Assembly: GCF_003171515.1 (NCBI RefSeq)
Contig: NC_089391.1
Span: 2,418,001 to 2,482,000 of the forward strand
Length of the DNA: 64,000 nt
From: Pyrenophora tritici-repentis
Lineage: Eukaryota > Ascomycota > Dothideomycetes > Pleosporales > Pleosporaceae
Reading direction: 5' to 3'
Below, piece by piece: positions 22,396-33,200 of this stretch. Made by a program: the position numbers and the translations under genes. Under the pieces are notes generated by a model. It made no database searches. It saw only the letters and a list, made by a program, of their open reading frames with translations, and was not told where the DNA came from. Positions within the stretch are counted from its first letter, which is position 1. The number at the start of each line of letters is the position of its first letter.

Positions 22396-24651
22396 TTACC
22401 CATCAATCTTCCCCACAAACACACCCCTCACTTCCTCCCCATCCTCTCCCCACACCCTCTGACAAGGAATCCATTGTACACCCTCCAAATCCGCAGCCCC
22501 TACACCATCACCGCACCACTCAAACCCCCTCCCCACATAAAGCGTAGCACACGTCCACGCCCGCTCACCCACTTCCCTTAACACAGTCAAATCGCTCCGT
22601 TTCCGTACCTCGAGTGTCAGGAAACGAGAACGAGTGTCTCTTGAGGTGGTAACACGAAGGTGCGGAATCTGAGGATTGCGAGTACATTGGATCGAAGGAC
22701 AGGTCAAACCCGTAGCACTCCACTCTATATCCACGCCCCGTGGCAGTGATGCAACTTGCGCGACGAAGCACGGTGGTGTAGACGCTGTGGAATCAGAAGA
22801 AACAACAGCGCGGTCTGGGATCGGACTGCGGACCGTTGTATCGCTAAAAGCGGATATATGGTGCTGATTCAATCTATCCCACGGATCGATATGCGTGTCT
22901 TCGTCCTCTTCGTCTGCGTTGTCGTCATGTGCTGGGGCGTGTATAGCTTTCCACACATCCTGTGCGATACGCACCCTGTCTTCCGGATGCTGCGACGCCG
23001 GAATGAAGCCCACAGCTGCAGTCCACCATTTTACGTTTTTGGCGCGGCCGATGCGCCATAGGTGTTGGAGGGAGAGGACGGCCTGGCCTTTGAAGCCTCG
23101 ATCTGTGTATACGGCCATGGAGGCGGGTACGAGGGGGATTTGGCCGGCTACGTAGACTACTTCTCCGCAGTTTGAAACATCGCTGCTTTGGTTGTGCGAG
23201 TTGTTGGAAGGCAGGCTGGTGGATATGGCTTGGCTGTAGGGTCCAATGTTTGCAGGGGCCCAGTAGCTTCGGCCTTGGACGTGTAGTCCTTGTCTGTTTA
23301 CTGGTCTGGTGACTTTACCTTGTGCGTCTTTATCTTCTTTGTCTACGATTACGCTGAGCATGACGTCTACGCCTTTGGGGAGTGTGTCTCCAGCTGCAAT
23401 GGTAACTCTAGCTGGGGGGTTCACATGGCTAAAGTATTGCGCGTAGACTGGGTTGAGGACAGTGAAGTCTGCCATGTCACGGAGGAGCAGAGTGGCATGG
23501 TTGACGCTGGATCTGGAAAGGTGGACTTGCTTGAGGGAATGGTCGAGAAGGAGGAAGATTTTGATGAGTTGGCGCGACGGGGAAATGGCTGGAGAGAACG
23601 GTCGGGTATCGCTCGTGAGGTTCGAGTGGAGGAAGACGGTTGCGGTATCTTTTGCCGCATTCCTTGGAAGACGCTCCACTGCAGATATAGCATCCGGCTG
23701 GGGATGAACATCAAACGCCTCGTTGGAGGCGAGTGCTGCATCTTCCACGGTGATCTCGGCAGTTTCCAATATCTTCTTGAACTCTTCGTCAAAGAGCTCT
23801 GGTATCCTCAATGCATCTACACGTCTCTCATCATCATTCGTCTTCTCTTCAAGCACACTCTCCTTGATCTTCAAAACCGCCTGCTCGCCGTCCAACTTTC
23901 CAGGCGGTCCATTGTCGATCCTAATGCTCTTCTTCCACAGCGGTCGGGGCCCGTCTAATGCCAATGTCTCGAATTCGCCACCCTCACCCAGTATCGCACC
24001 GTCACCAGCGTCACCATATCGACCCATTGTCTTCGCTAACTTCGCTATGGTAGCCTGACTAGCGACATCGAGACCCAGAAAGTCCTCGTCTAAGCCACCG
24101 GATGCCGTCTTGATGATGACTGCTTTTTGTCCTACCGCGGTCATGTCATGCAAAAGAGATGACTGCGTATATGGTGGTAACAATGGATACTGCCACAGAT
24201 ACGACAGCGGTGTGAGCCCCAGCCTGAGCGCAACAGATTCGACACGCGTCCGTTGATACGTGCTCAGGATAGCCCCCGTGGACACAGCATTGACTTCAGG
24301 ATGCGCTTCCATGACCTTCCTCAACAAAGGGACAAGGTCTTCGGTTTCGTCCTTGTCTTGCTTTTGCGAATCCGCCGCGTAATCTCTACTTGAGTTTACC
24401 GCCGTGCCCACAATTTCCTGTCGATAAAGCGGGATGCCCAGTGCTTCTCCATAGAGCGGGATAACCGAGTGACCCACGGTTTGGTACATGTAACTATTGA
24501 TATCTTCATTGTTATCATTATCGGTGGAAGGCGCGGGATGCAGGTTGGCCAATGCTACAACCGTGTGTCCGTTTGCTTGACAGTGGAGGGTGGAAAAGAG
24601 CGAGTCTTTGCCGCCTGAGATCAGTGCGACCACGTTCAATGACGACGCCAT
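22396..24651 (-). CDS. dph6: Diphthine-ammonia ligase Dph6 with RidA-type C-terminal domains
   Basis: Cytosolic enzyme for the last step of diphthamide formation on eEF2: ATP-dependent amidation of diphthine. Intronless, 751 residues. The N-terminal ATP-binding (PP-loop) domain shows ALISGGKDSLFSTLHC at about residues 9-24, later NAVSTGAILSTYQRTRVE, SLLHDMTAVGQKAVI and GEGGEFETLALDGP, typical of Dph6. Two YjgF/RidA-like modules follow, one around residues 370-460 and one beginning near GRSYWAPANIGPYSQAIS at ~480. This architecture is known from yeast YLR143W. Acidic low-complexity inserts occur (DDNADEEDEDTH). Long minus-frame ORFs on the other strand here are antisense shadows. Confidence 0.95.
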   Translation of the reverse strand: MASSLNVVALISGGKDSLFSTLHCQANGHTVVALANLHPAPSTDNDNNEDINSYMYQTVGHSVIPLYGEALGIPLYRQEIVGTAVNSSRDYAADSQKQDKDETEDLVPLLRKVMEAHPEVNAVSTGAILSTYQRTRVESVALRLGLTPLSYLWQYPLLPPYTQSSLLHDMTAVGQKAVIIKTASGGLDEDFLGLDVASQATIAKLAKTMGRYGDAGDGAILGEGGEFETLALDGPRPLWKKSIRIDNGPPGKLDGEQAVLKIKESVLEEKTNDDERRVDALRIPELFDEEFKKILETAEITVEDAALASNEAFDVHPQPDAISAVERLPRNAAKDTATVFLHSNLTSDTRPFSPAISPSRQLIKIFLLLDHSLKQVHLSRSSVNHATLLLRDMADFTVLNPVYAQYFSHVNPPARVTIAAGDTLPKGVDVMLSVIVDKEDKDAQGKVTRPVNRQGLHVQGRSYWAPANIGPYSQAISTSLPSNNSHNQSSDVSNCGEVVYVAGQIPLVPASMAVYTDRGFKGQAVLSLQHLWRIGRAKNVKWWTAAVGFIPASQHPEDRVRIAQDVWKAIHAPAHDDNADEEDEDTHIDPWDRLNQHHISAFSDTTVRSPIPDRAVVSSDSTASTPPCFVAQVASLPRGVDIEWSATGLTCPSIQCTRNPQIPHLRVTTSRDTRSRFLTLEVRKRSDLTVLREVGERAWTCATLYVGRGFEWCGDGVGAADLEGVQWIPCQRVWGEDGEEVRGVFVGKIDG

Positions 24652-25596
24652 GGCGACTGGAAAAATGCCCCGGTATGGTCGACTAAGGAAAAGACAAAGG
24701 CTGGAGACGATGCGGGCCGGTGCCGCATTGCATGAGGGAAATGCAGGTGCATTAGGTACTCGCTAAAAGTCAACGCACGCTAGTTGTTCGTTGCTTCCAG
24801 AAAACGAACAGACGCTGTGTGTCTATGGTACTCAGGGTCTGTTAAAGCTGCACGCATTGTCCAACAAGGGAAAAGCAAAGTAGACGACATCTTTCGTGGT
24901 TCACGGGATCATCACATGCAGGGAAAGCAGACTTGAAGTGTATGTGTATGTAACGTGTTTTTGTATGCAATAGTCAAATAGTGCCAGCACCTCTAACCTA
25001 CAATTGACTACGATAAAACGTAAAGTAAAAGTTTGCTGAGCAAATGAAGTCAGACGATTACATGATGTGTGGCAAGAATGAAGCGAAGATTCCCAGAATG
25101 TGTGGGCGCGCATGTGTAGCAGCCCGATTACAACGACTGTAGGAAGCGCAAAAGGTGAACAAGGGGCAGCGCGGCGACAGTGGCCGGTGACGGGTAATGG
25201 CCATGTCGTCATAAGTGAAAACCAAGAAAAACACCAGATCTATCCCAATCCGCCAAATGGTAACCAAGCTTCCCACCAGAACCCCTGATGTGCCGTGCTA
25301 AACGCAAAACCAAATGATGTTGAAAAAAGCCAATCTCGGGAACTCGTTGTCGCAAGATCAGCAGTGAAGAATACAGGAGGTGAGAAGGGGAAGCAAGGAT
25401 TTTTGGTGTCGACTGTGAAGTCGAGCCGCCGAAGTGAGTCTGTACCGCCTGTCTAGCTATGCTGCCCTTGCGCGTAACGACGTGAAAGTAGACGAGCGGC
25501 CGCCGGGCATGATGCGGGGTCCTTCTACCGAGTGTTGTGGGTGTCATGAGGGGTCGTTATAAGAGTTGAAAAGTTAAGTTCGGTAGAGGGCAAAGT
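24652..25596. other. 0.9 kb intergenic region, no gene seen
   Basis: Contains the dph6 promoter side and the probable 3' UTR of the zinc-finger gene. Short open frames here are not supported by any motif. Confidence 0.5.
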
Positions 25597-27367
25597 CTAC
25601 TCGTTCCTCTTGCGCTTCTTGTCGCTGGGTGATGACTCATTCTCGGATCCATCTGAGCTGGATGTGGGGATCTCAGCGGCAGCGTTGTAGAGGATCTCAC
25701 CCATTGTGGACGGAGCCTGTGCGCCAAAGGCACCTGACTGTCCATGCTGCATGTCGGTGTGATGGAAATCAGAGCCCATGACCTCGAGGCTGACGGCACC
25801 AGTACCGTGGGTGCGCTGGTGCTGCGACAAGTTGTCGCTCCTGGAGAACTTCTTGCCACAGTCGGTGCACTCAAAGGGCTTGTCGTGAGTGTGGAGAGAG
25901 CGGTAGTGACGCTTGAGGTGCTCCTGACGACGGAAGCGACGCGAGCAGAGAGTGCAGACGAAAGTCTTGGAAGGGTCGTCGGTTAGCGACTGCTTGCGAC
26001 CACGGCGGCTAGTGGGTGCGACAGGGGTCGTGTGTTCGTCTGAGCTGGAGCCGACAGCGTTCTCGGCTTGACCTGATTCTTGTTGGCTTGATGCTCCAGA
26101 CATGGTGTTATTATCATCACCAGATGCCTGTTGCTTACCCTGGTAGTCCGACTCGGTCTCGCTGAACTCGCAACGCGACTTCTTGACTGTTCGCCTCTTG
26201 GGTGCGGAAGTGGCCGACATGTTGTCGAACTCGCTGGATGCAGGGGTGAGTGGCAAGCCGTGCACGAGCTCCTCTTCAAAGTCTGTGAAACTCTCGTCGC
26301 TCAGGAAATCCTCTTCAGGTGAGAATGCACCGAGATCAGTTCGCTGGCGCTTGTTGCCGAGGTACTGTACGGTTTCGGCGGGGAAGTTGACAAGGCCGGT
26401 GAAGTCGTCCTCGCAGTCAAGCTCGAACAGGGGCTCGAAAGTAGGCAGGCCGGCAAAGGTAAAGGATTGGGCAGACTCGAAGTTCTCGACCTTTGCGGTT
26501 TCACCCTTAAGGACAACCTTGTGCTCCTCGTCGCCGGGGCAAAGTGTGACGATGGGGAGTTCGGCAGTAGCAGAGACGGTCAGATCGCGGGGGTTGCAGA
26601 AGTTGTTCTCAGCTTCAGGGAAGGGTGTGCGAGGGAGTGGTGATGGTGAGGGGGAAAGCGAGGGGCAAGAAGTAGCGGACAGGAGGTACGACCCCTGGCT
26701 AGCCGAAGGAGGCTGGATGTAAACTTGCAGGAGTTAGCAACACTGTGCAAACGCTCATGTGATATGCTGCAGACGATGCCCAAAACCATCATGGCAGGGT
26801 AATTATAAGTTGGAGTGAAAGGAAATAAGGGTAAATACCTGGTGTCATGGGTGGGGTGGTTGACCGCCATTCGAGACCGGCGGACAGGATCTCGGAGAAG
26901 ACTTCACCTTCGCAACCTTGCTTGACACCCTCAATGCCCTCACCAGGGAACATGTCATGCAGCGGTGTGGGGAGAACTTCGCATGATGAAGGAGGGCTGC
27001 TGGTGCTGCTGCCGCATGTGGAAAGAGGAGGAGTGGCAGGGGAGAATGAGTAGTCGGTGTCAATGGGCTGAAGGTATGGCGAGTCCTGGGGTTGGATCAG
27101 GATAGTTTGCTTCTGGTACATTGGCTGTGGGGAGGCAACTGGGGTAAGCATCTGGTTGGCGTATGCAGTCTGGGGGTAAGACATGTGAGAGCTTGCTGAT
27201 GTTGGCCTCTGGTAGTACATGTTGTGTGGCTGGAAGGTTGACTGTCCTGATGGGTGGGGTGTGAAGTGACCGTGTTGGCGTGTGTTCTCGCCTTGGGGGT
27301 CTGGGTTGTAGTAGAAGAAAGGTGATTGCATGGCCTGGGTAGGGTGCATGGGATATGAGCCGTCCAT
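25597..27367 (-). CDS. msn2: Msn2/Msn4-type C2H2 zinc-finger stress regulator
   Basis: Transcription factor of the Msn2/4 (Seb1/MsnA) type, which binds AGGGG stress-response elements and drives general stress genes; moves between cytoplasm and nucleus. Exon 1 is 26839-27367, the intron 26724-26838 (115 nt), exon 2 25597-26723, giving 551 residues. The N-terminal part is Gln/Pro/Ser/Tyr-rich, as in activation regions. Two adjacent C2H2 fingers lie at about residues 433-483: [20 protein letters not shown] then [20 protein letters not shown]; the linker HTHDKPFEC and the finger sequence match Msn2-type fingers. A basic patch ([13 protein letters not shown]) about 75 residues before the fingers and the C-terminal SDKKRKRNE could act as nuclear localisation signals. 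The C-terminal placement of two fingers is the family layout. DNA specificity is inferred from finger sequence. Confidence 0.9.
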
Positions 27368-28244
27368 TGCGAGTGTGGGTTGGGTGTGTTCAGGTCAGTA
27401 CTGAAGTTGGTAGTGGTGGTCGTTGTATACGTTTGTGTTCGATGGGTCGATGACGGTTGAGTACCGAGTAAAGACGGGACGAATTAGTTGTATATAGTAG
27501 TTGGAAGCTGGGTTTGTTTAAGAGAGTGTCGAAGGAATGAGTGTGGAAACAGCTCGTAATAACGAAACTGCGACTAAGATGAATATGAAGATCAAAGAGA
27601 GTGTGAGGGCACAAAATTATGACCCAAGATGAAAACCTGAACGGCGATGGCGGAAAGAAACGAGAGGGACGTGGTTGATGAACCTTGAACAAGGGCAGGC
27701 CAGTGAAAAAGAGAACTGATGAGCGCACAGAGAAGGACGGCTCGCTTTAGTGCGTCGGGGCGCAGTGCGCTCCACAAGCCAACTAGGTATGGGATCCTGC
27801 ATTAGACCCTAGTCTTGACTCGCGTCAAAAGCAGCGAGTGCATTGAGGCATGGGTTTTGGGCCTAAAATTGTTCGCCCAATGCATAGCTGCATGGGGCTA
27901 TACGCGAAATGAGATGTGCACGGCGGTTCCGGCTGGCTTGAACGTATTGGCCCGTGGCCAGCACATGGCGGGACAGAGGGCCCGCCGACGTCGTCAGTCT
28001 CTACCGCCGCCTACGCCGAATGCAAAGAGAGACATGGACAGGATACGAAGACAAGGCAACTGAGCCTCGCGGTAGGAGTGGCTACTCGGGCGCTGCGACA
28101 TGTGGAGCGCGCAGCAACCAGCAACCACCGGACGGTGATACCGCCGCCATCATCACCATCATCATCTGGGCCCGGACGGCTGCGAGCGAGTCCTGCGTCT
28201 CGTCCTGTCCTGCGTCTGACAAGAAACCCCACCACCCATCAGAC

Positions 28245-28271
28245 GGCCATGGGCCATGGGCCATGGGCCAT
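28245..28271. repeat. Short tandem repeat, 7-bp unit GGGCCAT, ~3.9 copies
   Basis: Copies run from a partial GGCCAT at 28245 through three perfect GGGCCAT units ending at 28271. The array contains overlapping CCATGG palindromes. It lies about 0.9 kb upstream of the msn2 start. Confidence 0.85.
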
Positions 28272-30245
28272 GCACACGCACGCCGCCAACATGGCTCCAA
28301 ATTAGCGCGCTCGGGAATCATTCAGCCTATCATGCTATCTGCCAATCGATAATGATAGCTGCGAGACCCTGGCGAGTGAAGGTTGTTTTGAAACATCCAT
28401 ACATGTCGCGTCGAAGAAGTTGCTTGTGACGGCAATGACGCTGGGCGCTGGATGGTGCTGTCACTGTCACGCACAACGACGCCGTACCGCCCGCCGTGCC
28501 ACACTCGACCGACACAGAAGCAACAAGACGGCGGGCGGCGCAAACTCGTTGTTGATCAGACGTCCAGGACGCGCCGTGGCATCTGGGCGGTCCAGCATGT
28601 CTGGCCGAAACCACCGCAAACATCTCGGTATACCTGACTGCACGGTCAAGTCAGCATCATGTCTCACGATGTACACGTTGATGCGCCTTGGGCCGTAAAT
28701 GATAGCCCTTCGAAGCCAAGTGCATCCGCGTCAAGTCGTGTGCAGTACATACAAGACGGCTTCGTTGCCACAGGCGTCGCGCAACACTGGACTCTCTGCA
28801 GACTGGAGCCATGCAGTCGTCGATATGCCGGGCTTACGCAGGAACGTCAGCCATGATGCAAGCACATGATGCCCGTTGGGCCTGATTTGCTCGCCAGCTG
28901 TGAGGTAGGTTGGACCCGCCGTCTGTCAGTGGCCACAAAGACGGCTATTCTACATGGTGCGACAGGCTCGTGTGCAATGAGCTGCAAGTCGCCACCCATA
29001 CGTCTGTTTACGAAGCTCTAAAAGCATGCTGTTGGTGGGATGCGGGCTCATATGGCTGCACATGCGGCCGTCAATCCAACCAACAAGTGTGTTTCAGAAG
29101 TTAGACTGCCTCTGATGGTGGGGTTGCTGGTCTACCAAAGAAACGTCTAAACTGCCTCATCTACGTATCGATAATCAAATTGCTTGCTGATTGTCGGATA
29201 TGACGCGGTAACATGTGTCGTGTCTCTTCGTTTACACTTTCGCCGCGGTAAGATTTATGCACGCCGAGCCTCGTATGACTGGTCGGCACAAAATAGAAAT
29301 GAACTATTGAATGCTGCGGGTGCAGAGTTATGAAGCCGCCGGCGAGGCCCAAGTGGCTCGCCGCCTAAAAGCAGCGCCTCTCTTCTTCGCCTGACAAGCG
29401 TCGGCCGACTCAAACAGAGCCGATCGCATCCGCCGTCATCCCCCACATTGACTGCAGAGCTGATTGATCCAGGATAGCGTCTACTGCAGGTACGATGCAG
29501 GAACAAACGGTAAGAAGGTCCAAAGTTGATATGCTGACTTATCGCGACCCCAGGAATAAGATTCCACCACTCCCTTGACCTTCTTTTTGCCGCTGTACCG
29601 TACCGTACCCGTCCCAACACATCGACCACTTCACGTGGAAACGGTGCAATTTCTAGAAGGTCACATCAGCGGGGCCTCACCCACCGCTCAACAGGGTCCT
29701 GATGCGATTCAAGTCGAAGAAGGCCTCTTCCGTAGACAGTGGGCCGTACCTGGTGGCGTGTGCGGCGTAGCCCTGCCAGAGCTACGGCGCCGGGGAAAGA
29801 CAGCTGGCTTCCACAGCTTCGTTCCATTCAACCTTTTCCCCACTTCCTCGGCCTCATCATTGGCCGACGCCTATCAGGGCCCTGATCTTCGTCAATTGAA
29901 GGAACTTTTCCAGCCTGGCGGGGTTGTGGCTACTTTCCCGCTCGCCCACGGTTTGACTATCGGGATGGTGTACTTTGACTCGTTAGCATGGCCGCGGGAG
30001 TGAATCAACTCACCCGGTTCGACCAACGACGCTTCAGAGTCGACTGTGCCACTCGTGTTCCTGGATTACTTCCGTCATGCCGCGGCCTAATGCTATCTTT
30101 TACGCTGCCTTCGGAGACAACGTCTGACTTGCAAGGCCAAACTCGTAAGACTCTACTGACTCTAGGTAAACACACCGCGATAGTCGTCCCCATGGTTCGT
30201 TGCTCGTCATGTGGGGACACTCGCCACATCTGACGTGCTGACATT

Positions 30246-30269
30246 GAGGCACCGACACCATGGTGCCTC
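30246..30269. repeat. Short inverted repeat (8-bp arms)
   Basis: GAGGCACC at 30246-30253 and GGTGCCTC at 30262-30269 can form a hairpin with an 8-nt loop. A single small hairpin in noncoding DNA; may be chance. Confidence 0.6.
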
Positions 30270-33200
30270 GTCTTCTGGAATTGTGAAACTTGATCAAAAT
30301 GTTGCCATGGCCTAAAAGGCAATGACAACGGCTATGCCACCCGAATGAGGCAGCTGACAGATCACTGAGCCCACCACGTCGGGGTGTCAAGCACGGTCTC
30401 AAAATTCTTAGACGAAATTCACGTTATGCTCGAGGCAGGGACTTGCTCGTTTGCAATCTCCCGGGAGCCGCACGACTGGTCCCGGACCTTGTGCTTCTGG
30501 AATTTTTCCCCACACTGATGCTGGGTGCTCGGCGCTGAATACATGCTGATGTGCTATGCGGTGTGACTGCCAGTCAGGAGGACCCTTGGTGCAAAAACAG
30601 CCCAGGCTCGAACGAGGTCAATTCTCTGATAGACAAGCCTTTGACAGGATATGTGACTCGTCTAGGTGGTCTGGTTGAGACGGCAAGTGGGACAATCACG
30701 ATATTCCGCGGTCTGGAGCCGTGTTGTCTGCTTGCTGCCCATGGTGCTGATGTGAGAACAGGCGGTCGAGGACGCACCGCCACGGACTCGATCTTGATAC
30801 AAGCCCAAGACACGTGGGTCTCCAACAGTGTCGAGCAAATGATACGCCCGCGGCGAAACAACCACAGGCGTGGTTAGCTCTAGGATATGGGTACACTTGA
30901 ACCGTGGTATTCAATGCTTTAGCTGATACTAAGTTTCAAATACTTGTATCCGTCGCAAATCGCTTCGGCACGTCGCGAGCCTTGGCTGGGTTATCGAAAT
31001 CTCTTCAAGCCCTCCGTTGGACCATGATTCGAGAGTTGAGATGCCGAACTTCCACTTGCTGGCTAGCTCGGCGATAGACAAGTGCTCACGGCTCACGCCA
31101 ACATTGAACAGGGTCAGAGGGTCTTACAACGCTGCGGGAGAAACCGACTCTAGACGGCTAGCAACTGTGCTCCCAGCATGTGGTAACTCGCCGATCCGAG
31201 TGCAGATCTTGGACATTGTAGCGTAATCTTTCGACGATCGCAATTGAAGTGACGCAGATTAACCTTGGGCAAACTGGGCTGTCTTTGTCGACCAGCTGGC
31301 GGGGCGTACCCAGACTCGCAACGAATTGTCATGTATGTCATGTATAGCGGAGCCTGGCATGCCTCATTGACGTAAAGTATGTGAAACTGAGTTGTAGCAT
31401 ACGCCGACTAAGTTGGCAGCGGAAGCGTCCCGAGGCTGCAGGCGGCCAAGTGTGCCACGGACGATGCTCATGCGAGTCGGGGCCGACAGCGGAGATGCTC
31501 TAGACGCCCACCGCCTTTGCGTATACGTACGTCTGGCCAAGGGATCGAAAAAGTGCTATTGCCGACAAATAAAAAGTTGAATAGGCATCAAGTCGGTAAT
31601 TTTCCATGGCACCGTCCCATGGCACGATAGCATAACAAGCGCACGTCGCAGTCTGCTATCTCGGATTCATCCCGCTAAATCGGCTTCTCTATCTGTACCA
31701 GGCGCCGAGAGCACCCGCGAAACCGTCCAGAGGGTCCGACCACGCCGTCCATGGCCGCATAAACTGCCATGTCAGGATTGAGTGTTTTCGTGGGGCCTTT
31801 GCGCCCAAGGCCATCAGGCAGAAACATGTCCAACACTGAAAAGCATTAAGAGAGCCGGGCTGGCATAGGACCTTCCCTGGGTACAAGTGTCCTAGACCCA
31901 GTTCTTCTCACACAACGCCCTCGCTGAAACAACGACACGGCCGACATGGAAGCATCTGAAGCAGCGACAGCGGACGTCTCCAAGTCGCCATGCCTTGCCA
32001 GTATCTTGCTCTTCTCACAGCCCTGCAACCGTCTTGCAAAACAGCAAAGCCCATGAATGCCATCCAACCGTCGCCTACAGCTTCCACAGTGCACCAGTGG
32101 CGACCGCGTACGAGTTCCGAACAGGAACGTATGAAACAGGCCTCAGTATGTTAAATGAATTGTAATCAGTCGCAGTCAAAGACCACGTATTACTCTTCCT
32201 ATCATGTTGTAAAATATATTCATCAATGGCCATGAGGAAGAAGAAGCTGATGCGAAGAAAAGATTTTCATGTTCCTCACCGCGCCGATGTTCAGCCGATA
32301 TCACGTGCGTATCGGAGAAACCACCCCGCCGGCGCTAGTGGGCGAACAATAAAAATCTGCGCAACTCTGCACTCTTTCTGTTCTCTATGCGGCGCAGGTC
32401 GATAGTCCGTTTCCCCGGTTGCTTGAGGACCATTACTCCATGGTCCTTCATGTGTCGTTGACCTGCCAGAGAGAACATATTGCACAATCTATCATATACA
32501 CTTTGTGGGGGCGCCTGTTTCTAGTGGCGCCTTCACTGGAAAAAGGTAGAACATCTTTTCGTGACAAGGTGGCTTCTTCATTCCACCTCTATACCCTTCT
32601 GGCCATAAGCCTAGAGAACAGCTGGTGAGTATCACGACAATCATCATGTCTATGGTGCTCGTGAACATGCTGCATTGAACGCTTTCCTACATGAGGACGA
32701 GCATTCGTGCGTTATAGCATATCGCCAAGCTTCCAGCCTGTGGTGCCTTGATGGAATTTGGAGATCAAACTTTGCGGTTCCAAACCTTGGTACTGCTACG
32801 GACCTAGAATATCCAAAACGTCATATTGACTGCAAGAGCTGTGGATCTCGGATTTGGCGTAGTACAACAACTGCGCAAAGTTCGACGGCTCGAAACCAAA
32901 AGGGGTGATGTGGTACTCCTCCCGATTTTCTCATCTGTGACAATAATGCTTTGATACTAACTATCGTGATCGTCCTTGAAAGTATTACATCTGTGGTTCG
33001 TCACTACGTAGTGGAGGATCATTGTCAATATGTGCCTGATCAGCACGGTCCAGTATTGGAACCCGCAAAGTCTGCATACACATGTTCAACATAACCTAAA
33101 CTGGAAACACGGTGTATAGCAACAACGGTTCATACCAGAACCTTCATTGGAAATACCTTTCATCCCTAGGCGTCGTGACCAGGCTAAATTCCCGGGTCCC

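Noticed and set aside
23290..23958. 222-codon plus-strand frame
   Set aside because: Antisense to dph6; shadow of its codon bias.
33010..33025. GGAGGATCATTG, reminiscent of the end of 18S rRNA
   Set aside because: Only about ten bases agree and no rRNA sequence lies around it.
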